Shown here in pieces: positions 52,815 to 61,089 of a stretch of 64,000 bases of DNA. Numbering within the stretch: position 1 is the first letter of the stretch; each line of letters begins with the position of its first letter. Location: assembly GCF_020731285.1 (NCBI RefSeq), contig NZ_JAJFOW010000021.1, forward strand, positions 1-64,000, read 5' to 3'. The notes beneath the pieces were generated by a model. It saw only the letters and a program-made list of their open reading frames with translations, searched no databases and was not told the DNA's origin. This DNA is from Cohnella baijiui. Its GTDB lineage: Bacteria; Bacillota; Bacilli; Paenibacillales; Paenibacillaceae. A program made the position numbers and the translations under genes.

Positions 52815-53436
52815 TTAAGCAAGCTGGGCGGTCGGCCTCACCACGAGTTCGTTCACATCGACGTCGGCCGGCTGCTCGATGGCGTAAGCGATGGCGCGAG
52901 CGATGGCGGAAGCCGGCAACGCATCGCGACGATACGTCTTCATGAGCTGCCGCGCTTCGTCGTCCGTGATGGAGTCGGCAAGTTCGGATTCCGTCACCCC
53001 CGGCGATACGAGCGTCGCGCGGATTTCCCGTCCCGCCTCCTGTCGCAATCCTTCGGTGATACCCGCACGGCGAATTTGGTGGCGCAATACACCGCCGCCG
53101 TCGGGGAGACCGCATAGGCGCCAATGGACGCGACATTGACGAATTGGCCGGACCCTTGCTCCTTGAAGACGGGAAGCCCGGCGGCAATGCCATGGAGAAC
53201 GCCGCGGATGTTGACGTCGATCATGCGGTTCCATTCCTCGACCTTTAAAGCTTCGAGCGGTGAAAGGGGCATGACGCCGGCATTGTTCACGATGACATCC
53301 AGCCGTCCGAAGCGGCTTTGCGCCAGGCGGATGATCGCCTGCATCTGATCCAGCCGCGTGACGTCGAGCTGCTGATGCTCGACCGATCCTCCTTCGGCGC
53401 GGATCTCGGATGCCAGCGCCTCCAGTCGGTCCGGCG
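52815..53436 (-). pseudogene. Short-chain dehydrogenase/reductase, 5'-truncated and frameshifted
   Basis: Read on the minus strand from about 53436, the frame gives DRLEALASEIRAEGG, QQLDVTRLD, then GRLDVIVNNAGVMPLSPLE, the catalytic region SIGAYAVSPTAAVYCATKFAVR (Ser, Tyr-x-x-x-Lys), and a stop in nonsense. The next frame continues as ITEGLRQEAGREIRATLVSPG, SITDDEARQLMKTYRRDALP and ends QLA at 52815. One base is therefore missing near 53064. The N-terminal TGxxxGIG cofactor strand is absent because the sequence joins an AraC gene tail at about 53433. Not functional. Confidence 0.85.
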
Positions 53437-53574
53437 GCCGATGCCGCGTTCCAGGTCGGCTATGAAAGCCCCTCGCACTTTAGCCGCGAATACGCGCGTT
53501 TGTTCGGTCAACCCCCGATCAGGGACGTCCGGACCTACCGGGACGCGCTGTTGGCAGGGGAAGCATCCTCTTAG
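53434..53574 (+). pseudogene. C-terminal fragment of an AraC family regulator
   Basis: About 45 codons in the plus strand read AADAAFQVGYESPSHFSREY, then ARLFGQPPIRDVRTYRD, and stop at the TAG at 53572-53574. This is the second helix-turn-helix and tail of the AraC subgroup with the AraC_N (PF06719-type) sensor domain. Everything upstream is missing and replaced by the antisense of the truncated SDR gene. The strong terminator right behind it is its original one. It was divergent from the SDR gene before the deletion. Confidence 0.8.
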
Positions 53575-53591
53575 GATGGATGGACGAAACG

Positions 53592-53640
53592 CCAAAACGA
53601 CACCGCCTTCTCCCGGCCGGGAGGGGCGGTGTCGTTTTGG
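53592..53640 (+). terminator. Very strong terminator after the AraC remnant
   Basis: CCAAAACGACACCGCC at 53592-53607 is fully complementary to GGCGGTGTCGTTTTGG at 53625-53640. The loop contains a CCCGGCCGGG palindrome. Confidence 0.85.
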
Positions 53641-53657
53641 ATGGGGATGCGGCGGGC

Positions 53658-53758
53658 GGATTCGTGGCGAGATACCCGTCGAACGGGTTAACGGCCGCCG
53701 CCAGGCGCGGATTCGTGGCGAGATGCCCGCTGAAACGGGTTAACGGCCGTCGCCGGCC
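53658..53758. repeat. 51-bp direct repeat, two copies
   Basis: GGATTCGTGGCGAGAT begins at 53658 and again at 53709, exactly 51 bp apart. The two units share ACGGGTTAACGGCCG and differ at a few positions. Each holds CCCG-N4-6-CGGGTTAACGG, a small dyad. It lies between the AraC terminator and the ABC exporter gene. Confidence 0.85.
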
Positions 53759-53767
53759 ACTGCCGCC

Positions 53768-55630
53768 CTACACCGCGCGCTGGAACTGGCTGTTGTACAG
53801 CCGCGCGTAGAAGCCGTCCCGCGCCAGCAGCTGCTCGTGCGTGCCGCGCTCGACGATCCCGCCGTTGTCGATGACGAGGATGAGGTCGGCGCCGCGCACC
53901 GTGTTCAGCCGGTGGGCGATAACGAAGCTGGTACGGCCTTGCATAAGCGTGTTCATCGCCTCCTGGATGTGCATCTCCGTGCGCGTGTCGACGCTGCTCG
54001 TTGCTTCGTCCAAGACGAGGATGGACGGATTCGCCAGAATGGCCCGCGCGATCGTGACGAGCTGCCGCTGGCCGTGGCTCAGATTGCCGCCCGACGAAGT
54101 CATCGGCGTGTCGTAGCCGAGCGGCAGCTTGCGGATGAAGCCGTCGGCGTTCGCGAGGCGTGCGGCCTCCGCGATTTCCTCGTCGGTCGCGTCCAGCCGG
54201 CCGTACCGGATGTTCTCGCGGATCGTGTCCGAGAACAGGTACGCATCCTGCAGCACGATGCCGAGCCGGCTGCGGAGCGCGTCCTTGGGCAGGCTGCGAA
54301 TGTCCTCGCCGTCGATCGTGATGACGCCCTCGTCCACGTCGTAGAAACGCGTCAACAGGTTGATGATCGTCGTCTTTCCGGCCCCGGTAGGGCCGACCAG
54401 CGCGACGACCTGGCCCGGCTCGGCCGCGAAGTCGATCCCCCGCAGCGTCGGCCGGCCGGCCTCGTAGCCGAACGTCACATCGCCGAAGACGACCCGGCCC
54501 CCTGCAGGGACCGGCTGCACAGATTTATGGCCGTCCGACACCCAGCGGTCCGCTTTCCCGTCCGGAGCCGAGAGGGCCATCGCCCTGCCGGCCACCCGCC
54601 GCGGTTCTTCGTCCGCGTACTCCGTCTCCATGTCCATGACGTCGAAGACGCGCTCCGCACCGGCGACGGCCGCCTGGATGGCGTTGTACTGATTCGCAAG
54701 GTCGTTCAGCGGCCAGGTGAACTGGCGGGAGTAGGTCAGAAACGCGACGATGACGCCGACCTTCGTCATGCCGTGGATCGCCATCCAGCCGCCGGCGGCC
54801 GCGATCAGGATGAAGCTGAGGTGGCCCATCATGTTCATGGCGGGGCCAATCGTGCCCGAGAACACCTGCGCCTTCATGCCCGCGCGTTTCAGCTCGGCGT
54901 TGATCCGCTCAAACTCGGCGATCGCCCGCTCTTCCCGGTGCAAAATCTTGATTGCCTTCTGCCCGGAGACGGTCTCCTCGATAAAGCCGTTCAGCTCTCC
55001 GAGGTGCTGCTGCTGGCGCTTGAAGTAGCCTTTCGTGCGCTTTGCGATCGTCTTGGCGACGAATAGGACGAGCGGTGCGGTCACCAGCGTAACGAGCGTC
55101 AGCCATACGTTCAGCGTGAGCATCATGACGAACGAGCCAATCAGCGTAAGCGCGCTCGCGACGATCTGAATGAAACTCTGGTTCAACGTGACCGAAATGT
55201 TTTCCACGTCGTTCGTCGTCCGGCTCATCAGCTCGCCGTGCGGCGTTCGGTCGAAATAGCGGAGGGGCAGCTTTTGCAGATGGCGGAACAGATTCTCGCG
55301 AATGTCCCAGACCGTCCGCTGGGAGACGCCGGACATGACGTAGGCCTGGATCCACGCCGTCAAGCTGCCGACCGCGTAGACGGAGAGGAGGACGCCGCAC
55401 AGACCGAGCAGGCCGTCGAACTGCCGGGGAACGATATGTGCGTCGATCGCTCGGCCGAGCAGGTAGGGCCCGGCCAATGACGCGGCCGTCGCGATCAGCG
55501 TCAGGAAGACGACTGTGACGAGACCCGCGCGCTGACGGTGCAGATACCGCCAGATGCGGCGGATCGTCGCGCCCGCGTGCTTCGCCCGCTGCTTCTCCGT
55601 CGGCCCGGGGCGCGATCTGCGGTCAAACAT
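53768..55630 (-). CDS. ABC exporter subunit (heterodimeric, catalytic half)
   Basis: A 620-residue fused membrane/ATPase half-transporter with six helices in the first 330 residues. The nucleotide-binding domain has Walker A GPTGAGKT, signature NLSHGQRQL and Walker B ILVLDEATSSVD with the catalytic Glu. The signature has His in place of the usual Gly (LSHGQ). It overlaps the 3' end of the partner gene by 8 bases. The pair follows the BmrC/BmrD (YheI/YheH) pattern of multidrug or peptide exporters, with one canonical and one degenerate ATP site. Controlled by the MarR gene upstream. Confidence 0.93.
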   Translation of the reverse strand: MFDRRSRPGPTEKQRAKHAGATIRRIWRYLHRQRAGLVTVVFLTLIATAASLAGPYLLGRAIDAHIVPRQFDGLLGLCGVLLSVYAVGSLTAWIQAYVMSGVSQRTVWDIRENLFRHLQKLPLRYFDRTPHGELMSRTTNDVENISVTLNQSFIQIVASALTLIGSFVMMLTLNVWLTLVTLVTAPLVLFVAKTIAKRTKGYFKRQQQHLGELNGFIEETVSGQKAIKILHREERAIAEFERINAELKRAGMKAQVFSGTIGPAMNMMGHLSFILIAAAGGWMAIHGMTKVGVIVAFLTYSRQFTWPLNDLANQYNAIQAAVAGAERVFDVMDMETEYADEEPRRVAGRAMALSAPDGKADRWVSDGHKSVQPVPAGGRVVFGDVTFGYEAGRPTLRGIDFAAEPGQVVALVGPTGAGKTTIINLLTRFYDVDEGVITIDGEDIRSLPKDALRSRLGIVLQDAYLFSDTIRENIRYGRLDATDEEIAEAARLANADGFIRKLPLGYDTPMTSSGGNLSHGQRQLVTIARAILANPSILVLDEATSSVDTRTEMHIQEAMNTLMQGRTSFVIAHRLNTVRGADLILVIDNGGIVERGTHEQLLARDGFYARLYNSQFQRAV

Positions 55631-57380
55631 GGTAGAGCGCCTCCTTTTCCCGTTGGGACTGATAGATCTCCCGATAGACCGGGCTGCGCGCGAGCAGCTC
55701 GTCGTGCGTGCCCTCGGCCGCGATCTGCCCGTCGTCGAGCACGACGATCTTGTCGGCGTCGATGACCGAGGAGATCCGCTGGGCGATGACGAGACGGGTG
55801 CTCGATTGCATCCGTTCCCGCAGCGCCGTCTGGATGCGGGATTCGGTGCCGAGATCGACGGCGCTCGTGCTGTCGTCGAGGACCAGGATGCCCGGATTCA
55901 GCAGGATGGCGCGGGCGATCGAGATGCGCTGCTTTTGGCCGCCCGACAAATTCACGCCTTTCTGGCCGACTATCGTATCGTAGCCTTCCGGGAAGCCGGA
56001 GATAAAGCCGTGCGCTTCGGCCGCGCGGGCGGCGGCTTCGACCTCCTCCTGCGTGGCGTCGGGCTTGCCGTAGCGGATGTTGTCGCGGATCGTGCCGCTA
56101 TAGAGCACGGCCTGCTGCAGCACCATGCCGACCTGGCGGCGCAGTTGCGCGGACGGAATGTCCTTGGCGTCGACGCCTCCGATCGTGATCCGGCCGCGGC
56201 CCGGATCGTACAGGCGGGGAATGAGGCTGACCAGCGTGGACTTGCCCGAGCCGGTGGCGCCGAGAATGCCCACGGTCTGGCCGGGCTCGATCGTCAGGTT
56301 CACGCCCCGGAGCACGAGGGCGTCTCCGTCCCCGTCCCCGCCATACCCAAAGGAAACGTCTTCGAACGCGATCCGCTCGGCCCGGATCTCGCCTTCCGCC
56401 GCGCCTGTCGTAGCACCTGCCGGCGGCTCCTGCATGTCGGGCACGGTGTCCAGCACTTCGCGGACGCGGACGGCGGATGCACGGGCCCGGGAGATCGTCA
56501 CGATCAGATTGCCGAGCGCGGCCATCGCGAACGCCATCTGCGAGACATACGTGATAAAGGCGGCAAGGCTGCCGACCTCGAGTCCGCCGGTCCCGGCCAG
56601 ATGGCCGCCGAACCAGAGAATAGCCACGATGCCCGCGTTCAGGATGAGCGTCAGCAGCGGCACGTTGGCGGCGACCGCGCGGGCGGCGCGGATCGCCATG
56701 TCGCGGTTGTCTCGGTTCGCCCGGCCGAAGCGGGCGCGTTCGAAGGCGGCGCGCACGAACGCCTTGACGACGCGGATGCCGGACAGATTCTCCTGAACGA
56801 CCGTATTGACCCGGTCGAGCTTCTCCTGCACCTGCCGGAACAGCGGCGCGGACCGTCGCAGCGTCGCGTAGAGGATCGCGATCAGCAGCGGCATGATGGC
56901 GAGGCAGAGCAAGGCGAGGCGGGGGTTGATCAGGAAAGCCATCGTCAAGCTTCCGGCGAACAGGAAGAAATCCCGCACAAGTATGCGCAGCGACGTCATG
57001 ACGAGGTTTTGCAGCTGAACGATATCGGCCGTGAGCCGCGTCACAAGCGACCCGGTCGTCAACTGATCGAGATTGCGAAACGTAAATGTCTGCACCCGGC
57101 GGAACATGCGGTTGCGCAGGTCCGTGCCGAATCCCTGGGAAGCGACGGTGGAGAAATACGTGCAGCCGACGCCCCCGATCAAGCCGACGGCCGCGGCGGC
57201 GATCATCCAGCCTCCGTACCGCCAGACGGCGTCGAGGCTTCCGGCCGTTACGCCTTCGTTGACGATGCCCGCCATGAAGGTCGGCTGAAGCAGGTCCATG
57301 CACACTTCGACAATCATGAATAGCGGCGCCAGAATGGCTGCCGCGCGATAAGGGCGCAAAAAGGACATCAACTTGGTCAA
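55623..57380 (-). CDS. ABC exporter subunit (heterodimeric, degenerate half)
   Basis: A 585-residue half-transporter with six helices followed by an ATPase domain. Walker A is GATGSGKS, the signature is NLSGGQKQR, and Walker B is ILVLDDSTSAVD, in which Asp replaces the catalytic Glu. Its Walker motifs would pair with the LSHGQ signature of the partner to give the non-hydrolysing site, while its perfect LSGGQ completes the active site. GGAGG precedes ATG 57380. It lies 21 bases after the MarR stop, so the three genes form one operon. Substrate unknown. Confidence 0.93.
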   Translation of the reverse strand: MTKLMSFLRPYRAAAILAPLFMIVEVCMDLLQPTFMAGIVNEGVTAGSLDAVWRYGGWMIAAAAVGLIGGVGCTYFSTVASQGFGTDLRNRMFRRVQTFTFRNLDQLTTGSLVTRLTADIVQLQNLVMTSLRILVRDFFLFAGSLTMAFLINPRLALLCLAIMPLLIAILYATLRRSAPLFRQVQEKLDRVNTVVQENLSGIRVVKAFVRAAFERARFGRANRDNRDMAIRAARAVAANVPLLTLILNAGIVAILWFGGHLAGTGGLEVGSLAAFITYVSQMAFAMAALGNLIVTISRARASAVRVREVLDTVPDMQEPPAGATTGAAEGEIRAERIAFEDVSFGYGGDGDGDALVLRGVNLTIEPGQTVGILGATGSGKSTLVSLIPRLYDPGRGRITIGGVDAKDIPSAQLRRQVGMVLQQAVLYSGTIRDNIRYGKPDATQEEVEAAARAAEAHGFISGFPEGYDTIVGQKGVNLSGGQKQRISIARAILLNPGILVLDDSTSAVDLGTESRIQTALRERMQSSTRLVIAQRISSVIDADKIVVLDDGQIAAEGTHDELLARSPVYREIYQSQREKEALYHV

Positions 57381-57401
57381 ACGAAAGCGACCTCCTTTAG
57401 A

Positions 57402-57848
57402 TCATTCGTCAGCTAACGAATCTGATGCATTGAGATTCTGCTGCATTTGCATTAGCAAACGCCGCAGCAGCAGCTTTTCTTCCGGCAGAAAACCTTCAAA
57501 CGTGCGGGCCTCCACGGACTGAATGGCCGCGCCTACGGAATCGAGGGCCGAACGTCCTTTGTCCGTCAAGTACACGCGGGTGATCCGCTGGTCTTTGCCG
57601 TCCGGCCGCCGCTCGACGAGCCCCGTTTTTTCCATCCGGGTCAGCATGACGGTCAGCGTGGCAGGGGTCAGGCGTACCCGCTGCGCCAGCTCCCGCTGGC
57701 TCAGGCCGTCTTGCTCGCAGAGGCGGAACAGTACGGGAGGCTGGCCGGGGTAAACCTCGTATTCGTGGATGAGCCGATCGGTCTCCCGCCGGTGAAGCTT
57801 TAGGACGTGGCGCATCATATGGGTGAGCGAGTCCGGAAAGGGGGGCAT
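57402..57848 (-). CDS. MarR family regulator of the ABC exporter operon
   Basis: A 148-residue winged-helix protein starting at ATG 57848 behind GGAGGC; the open frame reaches 57986 but would run through the promoter. The recognition segment is LSQRELAQRVRLTPATLTVMLTRM and the wing is RPDGKDQRITRVYLTDKG. The C-terminal helices end in a Gln/Leu-rich dimer segment. A palindrome just downstream of the -10 box points to autorepression. It probably derepresses the exporter on binding a drug or metabolite. Confidence 0.92.
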   Translation of the reverse strand: MPPFPDSLTHMMRHVLKLHRRETDRLIHEYEVYPGQPPVLFRLCEQDGLSQRELAQRVRLTPATLTVMLTRMEKTGLVERRPDGKDQRITRVYLTDKGRSALDSVGAAIQSVEARTFEGFLPEEKLLLRRLLMQMQQNLNASDSLADE

Positions 57849-57868
57849 GGCAGGCCTCCTATATTTAG

Positions 57869-57913
57869 TTAGTCGACTAATATAAATGTAGAAGGGAACC
57901 CGTCGTTTGTCAA
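57869..57913 (-). promoter_or_regulatory. Promoter and MarR operator of the ABC exporter operon
   Basis: On the minus strand TTGACA (57908-57913) and TACATT (57885-57890) are 17 bases apart. A perfect 12-bp palindrome TTAGTCGACTAA (57869-57880) follows at the expected start site, about 20 bases upstream of the MarR start codon. Confidence 0.75.
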
Positions 57914-58051
57914 TCGGTACTTGCGCTGGCGGTTTGCTTCGTTTCGGCATGAAGTTTTGGCGGATCGGGATGTCCGGCAGGGGCATTTATGCTATGCTAG
58001 GGGGGATATGTACGTACAAGCACACTCATGGCGCAGGAGGAAGCGTTGACG

Positions 58052-59059
58052 ATGGAAAATCGAGCATACGAGGGGATATACCAGGGGGAACGGGCCGTGT
58101 GGCTGCAGGCCGGCCCTTACGAGGCGGCGGTGCTGCCGGATACGGGGGCGAATCTGATCGCCTTCCGCGACAAGGAGCGGGGCTACGCGTTTCTTCGAGA
58201 GCCCGAAGCGGCGGAAATGGAAGCGTTTAAGGCGCGCCCGATCGTGCACGGCATTCCGGTGCTGTTCCCGCCGAACCGTTACGAGGACGGGAAGTTCGCT
58301 TGGGAGGGCCAGGTCTATCAATTCCCGGTAAACGAGCCGGATCGGGGCAATCATCTGCACGGTTTTTTGAGCGACATCCCGTGGCAGGTCGACCAATTCG
58401 GCGCCGACGGGCTGGAGAGCCGAGTGACGCTGTCCGTCCGGATCGATCCGTCCCACTCGGTATATGCCCGTTTTCCGCACGCCTTTACCGTCCAGCTGCA
58501 ATATACGCTTAGCGCTCTAGGCCTGCATCAGCGCGTCTTCGTCCGCAACGACGGCGAGAACCGGATGCCGTGCCTGCTCGCCTTCCATACGACCGTGAAC
58601 GCGCCGTTCGTGCCGGGAAGCACGCCCGCGGACCATACGTTCAAGCTGACGGTCGGCGAGCGCTGGGAGATGGGGGAAGACGGCCGCATGCTCCCGACCA
58701 AGCGCAAGCTCGCGCTCACGCCGGGCGAGGAGCGGATGAGAGACGGCGCCCAGTCGCCGTTCTTCGAGCCGATGGACAACCACTACACGGCACGGCCGCA
58801 GGACGGCCGCAACCGGATGGAGCTGCTCGACACGCGCGTCGGCGTGAAGCTCGTTTACGATATCGGCGCGGGCTACAAGCAATGGATGATCTGGAACGAC
58901 GGCGCGAAGGGCGGCTATTTCTGCCCCGAGCCGCAGATCAATCTCGTCAACGCCCCGAACATGCAGCTCTCCGCCGAGGAGGCCGAAGCCGTCGGGCTGA
59001 TCGGGCTCGCGCCGGGAGAAATCTGGGAAGAGACGAGCCGCTTGTACGTGATCGGTTAA
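58052..59059 (+). CDS. Aldose 1-epimerase (galactose mutarotase-like)
   Basis: A 335-residue beta-sandwich epimerase of the YihR/galM superfamily. It has a LPDTGANLIAFRDKERGYAF opening, the substrate-binding segment GIPVLFPPNRYEDGKF, HLHGFLSDIPW with the catalytic-type His, LLAFHTTVNAPF with the second His, and CPEPQINLVNAPN carrying the acidic residue. ATG 58052 is chosen; TTG 58046 and ATG 58028 are in frame, and AGGAGG at 58035-58040 could serve either of the nearer two. It stands alone, with a strong terminator behind it. Confidence 0.88.
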   Translation: MENRAYEGIYQGERAVWLQAGPYEAAVLPDTGANLIAFRDKERGYAFLREPEAAEMEAFKARPIVHGIPVLFPPNRYEDGKFAWEGQVYQFPVNEPDRGNHLHGFLSDIPWQVDQFGADGLESRVTLSVRIDPSHSVYARFPHAFTVQLQYTLSALGLHQRVFVRNDGENRMPCLLAFHTTVNAPFVPGSTPADHTFKLTVGERWEMGEDGRMLPTKRKLALTPGEERMRDGAQSPFFEPMDNHYTARPQDGRNRMELLDTRVGVKLVYDIGAGYKQWMIWNDGAKGGYFCPEPQINLVNAPNMQLSAEEAEAVGLIGLAPGEIWEETSRLYVIG

Positions 59060-59095
59060 GCCGCAAGTTCCAGCAACGCCGCAAGCTCGACCAAC

Positions 59096-59139
59096 GAACC
59101 AAGCGCCGCGAGTTACTTCGCCGACGCTTGGTTCTTTTT
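59096..59139 (+). terminator. Terminator of the aldose epimerase gene
   Basis: GAACCAAGCG (59096-59105) pairs with CGCTTGGTTC (59125-59134) and TTTTT follows. Confidence 0.9.
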
Positions 59140-59321
59140 CGCTATTAGAAGAGGCAGGATCTTTCCACTCATGACGGCTGCCTCGGACGCGTGGCAATCT
59201 GCGAGGCTGGTTTCGAATGAATCAGTTGGGTCTTGGTGCAAATTCGTCGGATTCTGGCTGATGGTTCGCCACTGGTGGATGCCAATGGGTCTTGTTTGCA
59301 CACGGTTCGGGTCGCTCAGTC
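59140..59321. other. Intergenic stretch without a recognised gene
   Basis: Between the epimerase terminator and the palindromic repeats. An 87-codon frame crosses it (59171-59434), but it has no ribosome binding site, has a composition unlike protein, and runs through the repeats. Nothing further is seen. Confidence 0.5.
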
Positions 59322-59510
59322 AATTAGTTGCATTCGTACATCTAATTAGGACCATTTCGGGAGGGTGGAGCGGTTTACTTGTAAAAGTGCATCTAATTAA
59401 TCGTAAATCCGTCCTGTACGCAAAAAACGGATGATTTAGTTGTACGATTGCAACTAAATGATCGTTAAGCAGGCAATATAGCAAAATTAGATGTACATTT
59501 GCATCTAAAT
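59322..59510. repeat. Four phased palindromic repeats
   Basis: Four AT-rich palindromes of the form TTAGTTGCA-N4-TACATCTAA lie at about 59323-59346, 59374-59397, 59434-59459 and 59484-59510. Their TTAG/TTAC boxes are 51, 61 and 51 bp apart. The third is the most symmetrical (ATTTAGTTGTACGATTGCAA, then CTAAAT). The AT-rich motifs stand out in GC-rich DNA. Function unknown; they could be protein-binding sites or small hairpins. Confidence 0.85.
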
Positions 59511-59723
59511 CGTTGATGCGGGATAGGCAACACGGAAAGCGGATTCCGGCGTTTTCTGCTTCGCGTCTGCCGAAGGTAAGAAGGGAGGTCGGAGGGCTTT
59601 CGCTTGCCCATCATTTGTTGAAGAAGGAAGCTGAACGCGACCGGGCCTTGTTTCGTCTGTATACACAAATAGGAATTGTGTACCACGCGAAGAAGCTTTC
59701 GATGGAGACGCTGGGGGTGCGCC
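59511..59723 (+). other. Leader region of the vanW locus, possible short reading frame
   Basis: A plus-strand frame ends at 59734 with a protein-like tail (LFRLYTQIGIVYHAKKLSME), possibly from a TTG near 59620. It has no recognisable family and overlaps the next possible start at 59724. No other feature is seen in this stretch. Confidence 0.25.
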
Positions 59724-59772
59724 ATGAAGGGTAACGCTTGGAGAAAGAAGCTCGTTTATATGGTTCGGCGGG

Positions 59773-60111
59773 TTGGCGTTGCTGACGCTAATCGTCTTGG
59801 TGCTCGGCCGGATCGGGCATACGCAGTGGAACTTCGAGCGGCAGCTCCATCGGCAGTTGAACGCGCTGCATTCGCCCGATCAAGTAAACTACGTTTCCGA
59901 CTTGTCCGCCATTCAAGAAATAAGCGCGGCCAAACGCCCCCTATCCGTCAGGATCGTATCCCAAGCTAAAGATTCGGAGCTGTACGCGCAAAATCTGGTC
60001 GTCGATATCGAAGGAAAGCGTTACGAGGTGAGATTGATTTGCTATACCTATCCATTTAGCCGCGCGTTTTTCGAAAAATGGACGTTGATCCAAATAAACG
60101 AGATCGTCTAG
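59773..60111 (+). CDS. Small membrane-anchored protein, frameshift near its start
   Basis: About 112 residues with one N-terminal helix (LALLTLIVLVLGRIG) and an external alpha/beta region (SAIQEISAAKRPLSVRIV, LVVDIEGKRYEVRLICYTY). The best start is ATG 59724 behind GGGGGTG, giving MKGNAWRKKLVYMV, but that frame leaves the conserved-looking body about 40 bases later. Moving one base forward near 59765-59772 restores it. Either a frameshift has damaged the gene or translation starts at TTG 59773 without a good site. It ends 48 bases before vanW and probably shares its transcript. Function unknown. Confidence 0.5.
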   Translation: MALLTLIVLVLGRIGHTQWNFERQLHRQLNALHSPDQVNYVSDLSAIQEISAAKRPLSVRIVSQAKDSELYAQNLVVDIEGKRYEVRLICYTYPFSRAFFEKWTLIQINEIV

Positions 60112-60159
60112 CTAGCTCCCTTGGTTCGTACCGAGAAAACTTGGAAAGGAGAATCGCGT

Positions 60160-60984
60160 TTGACCCCTTCGCTGAAACCGCTCAAGCGCAGCCCAATCCG
60201 CATTTATCTCGGCAAGAAATATTACCGGATGAAAAGATACGCCTCCTGGTACTTCGGCGGCAAGCGGTATGCCAAGCTGCGGGATCCGTCGAAACGGCTG
60301 CTCCACGTCGCGTTCGCGCACCGCACGGTGCTGCTGCGGAAGCTGCGGGCCGTGGATATGCAGCTTCAGATCAACAAAGCGGAAAATTTGCGGATCGCGG
60401 TCCGGCGGCTGGACGGCGTTGTTCTGCAGCCAGGCGAAACATTCTCCTATTGGCGCCTCATCGGCGATACGACGAAGCGCAAAGGGTATCTTGACGGGAT
60501 GATTCTCTTTTACGGCAAGGTGACGACGGGCGTGGGCGGAGGGCTGTGCCAGCTGTCGAACCTCATCTATTGGATGACGCTGCACACACCCCTTACGGTC
60601 ACGGAGCGGTACCGGCACAGTTACGACGTCTTTCCCGACGCAGGCAGAACCCAGCCTTTCGGCAGCGGGGCGACGTGCGCCTACAATTACCTCGACCTTC
60701 AAATTAAGAACGAAACCGATCAGCCCTATCAGCTCGCCGTCCGGGTGACCGATACGCACCTGGAAGGCGAATGGCGGACGATGCAGGCGCAGGATCGCCG
60801 CTACGAGGTGTATGAAAAGGAGCACTGGGTCACGCAGGAGTACTGGGGCGGCTATATTCGGCACAATCGCATCCACCGCAAGGTGTACGACCGCGCCCAA
60901 GCGACCGTAGACGACGAATTCGTCGCCGAAAATCACGCGATCATGATGTACGAGCCGATGCTCGGCGCCGGAAGCGAGTCCTGA
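60160..60984 (+). CDS. vanW: VanW family protein
   Basis: A 274-residue protein of the VanW family, named from vanB-type vancomycin resistance clusters but common without them. TTG 60160 is set by AAAGGAG 8 bases upstream. Family blocks are NLRIAVRRLDGVVLQPGETFSYW, the GxGGGLCQLSNLIYW core (TTGVGGGLCQLSN), HSYDVFPDAGRTQPFGSGAT and a YNYLDLQIKNETDQPYQL strand. There is no signal peptide; a basic N-terminus precedes the core. No vanHBX ligase genes are nearby, so glycopeptide resistance is not implied. Its biochemical role is unsettled. Confidence 0.88.
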   Translation: MTPSLKPLKRSPIRIYLGKKYYRMKRYASWYFGGKRYAKLRDPSKRLLHVAFAHRTVLLRKLRAVDMQLQINKAENLRIAVRRLDGVVLQPGETFSYWRLIGDTTKRKGYLDGMILFYGKVTTGVGGGLCQLSNLIYWMTLHTPLTVTERYRHSYDVFPDAGRTQPFGSGATCAYNYLDLQIKNETDQPYQLAVRVTDTHLEGEWRTMQAQDRRYEVYEKEHWVTQEYWGGYIRHNRIHRKVYDRAQATVDDEFVAENHAIMMYEPMLGAGSES

Positions 60985-61029
60985 CGAAGCCCCGCCGGCG
61001 GCGGTATCCGCGGCTATTGCGGCGATGGC

Positions 61030-61076
61030 GAGGTCCCGTGCTTTGTACGAAGACGTACGAGGCGCGGGGCCTCTTT
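61030..61076. terminator. Terminator between convergent vanW and regulator genes
   Basis: GAGGTCCCG pairs with CGGGGCCTC around an inner GTACG/CGTAC stem and TTTCC follows on the plus strand. Confidence 0.6.
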
Positions 61077-61089
61077 CCGTACGACGGCT

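Noticed and set aside
59171..59434. 87-codon plus-strand frame
   Set aside because: No ribosome binding site, runs through palindromic repeats, and its composition is not protein-like.
60160..60984. Vancomycin resistance cluster
   Set aside because: Only a VanW-family gene is present. No vanH, vanB ligase, vanX or VanRS genes lie nearby, and VanW proteins are common without resistance.
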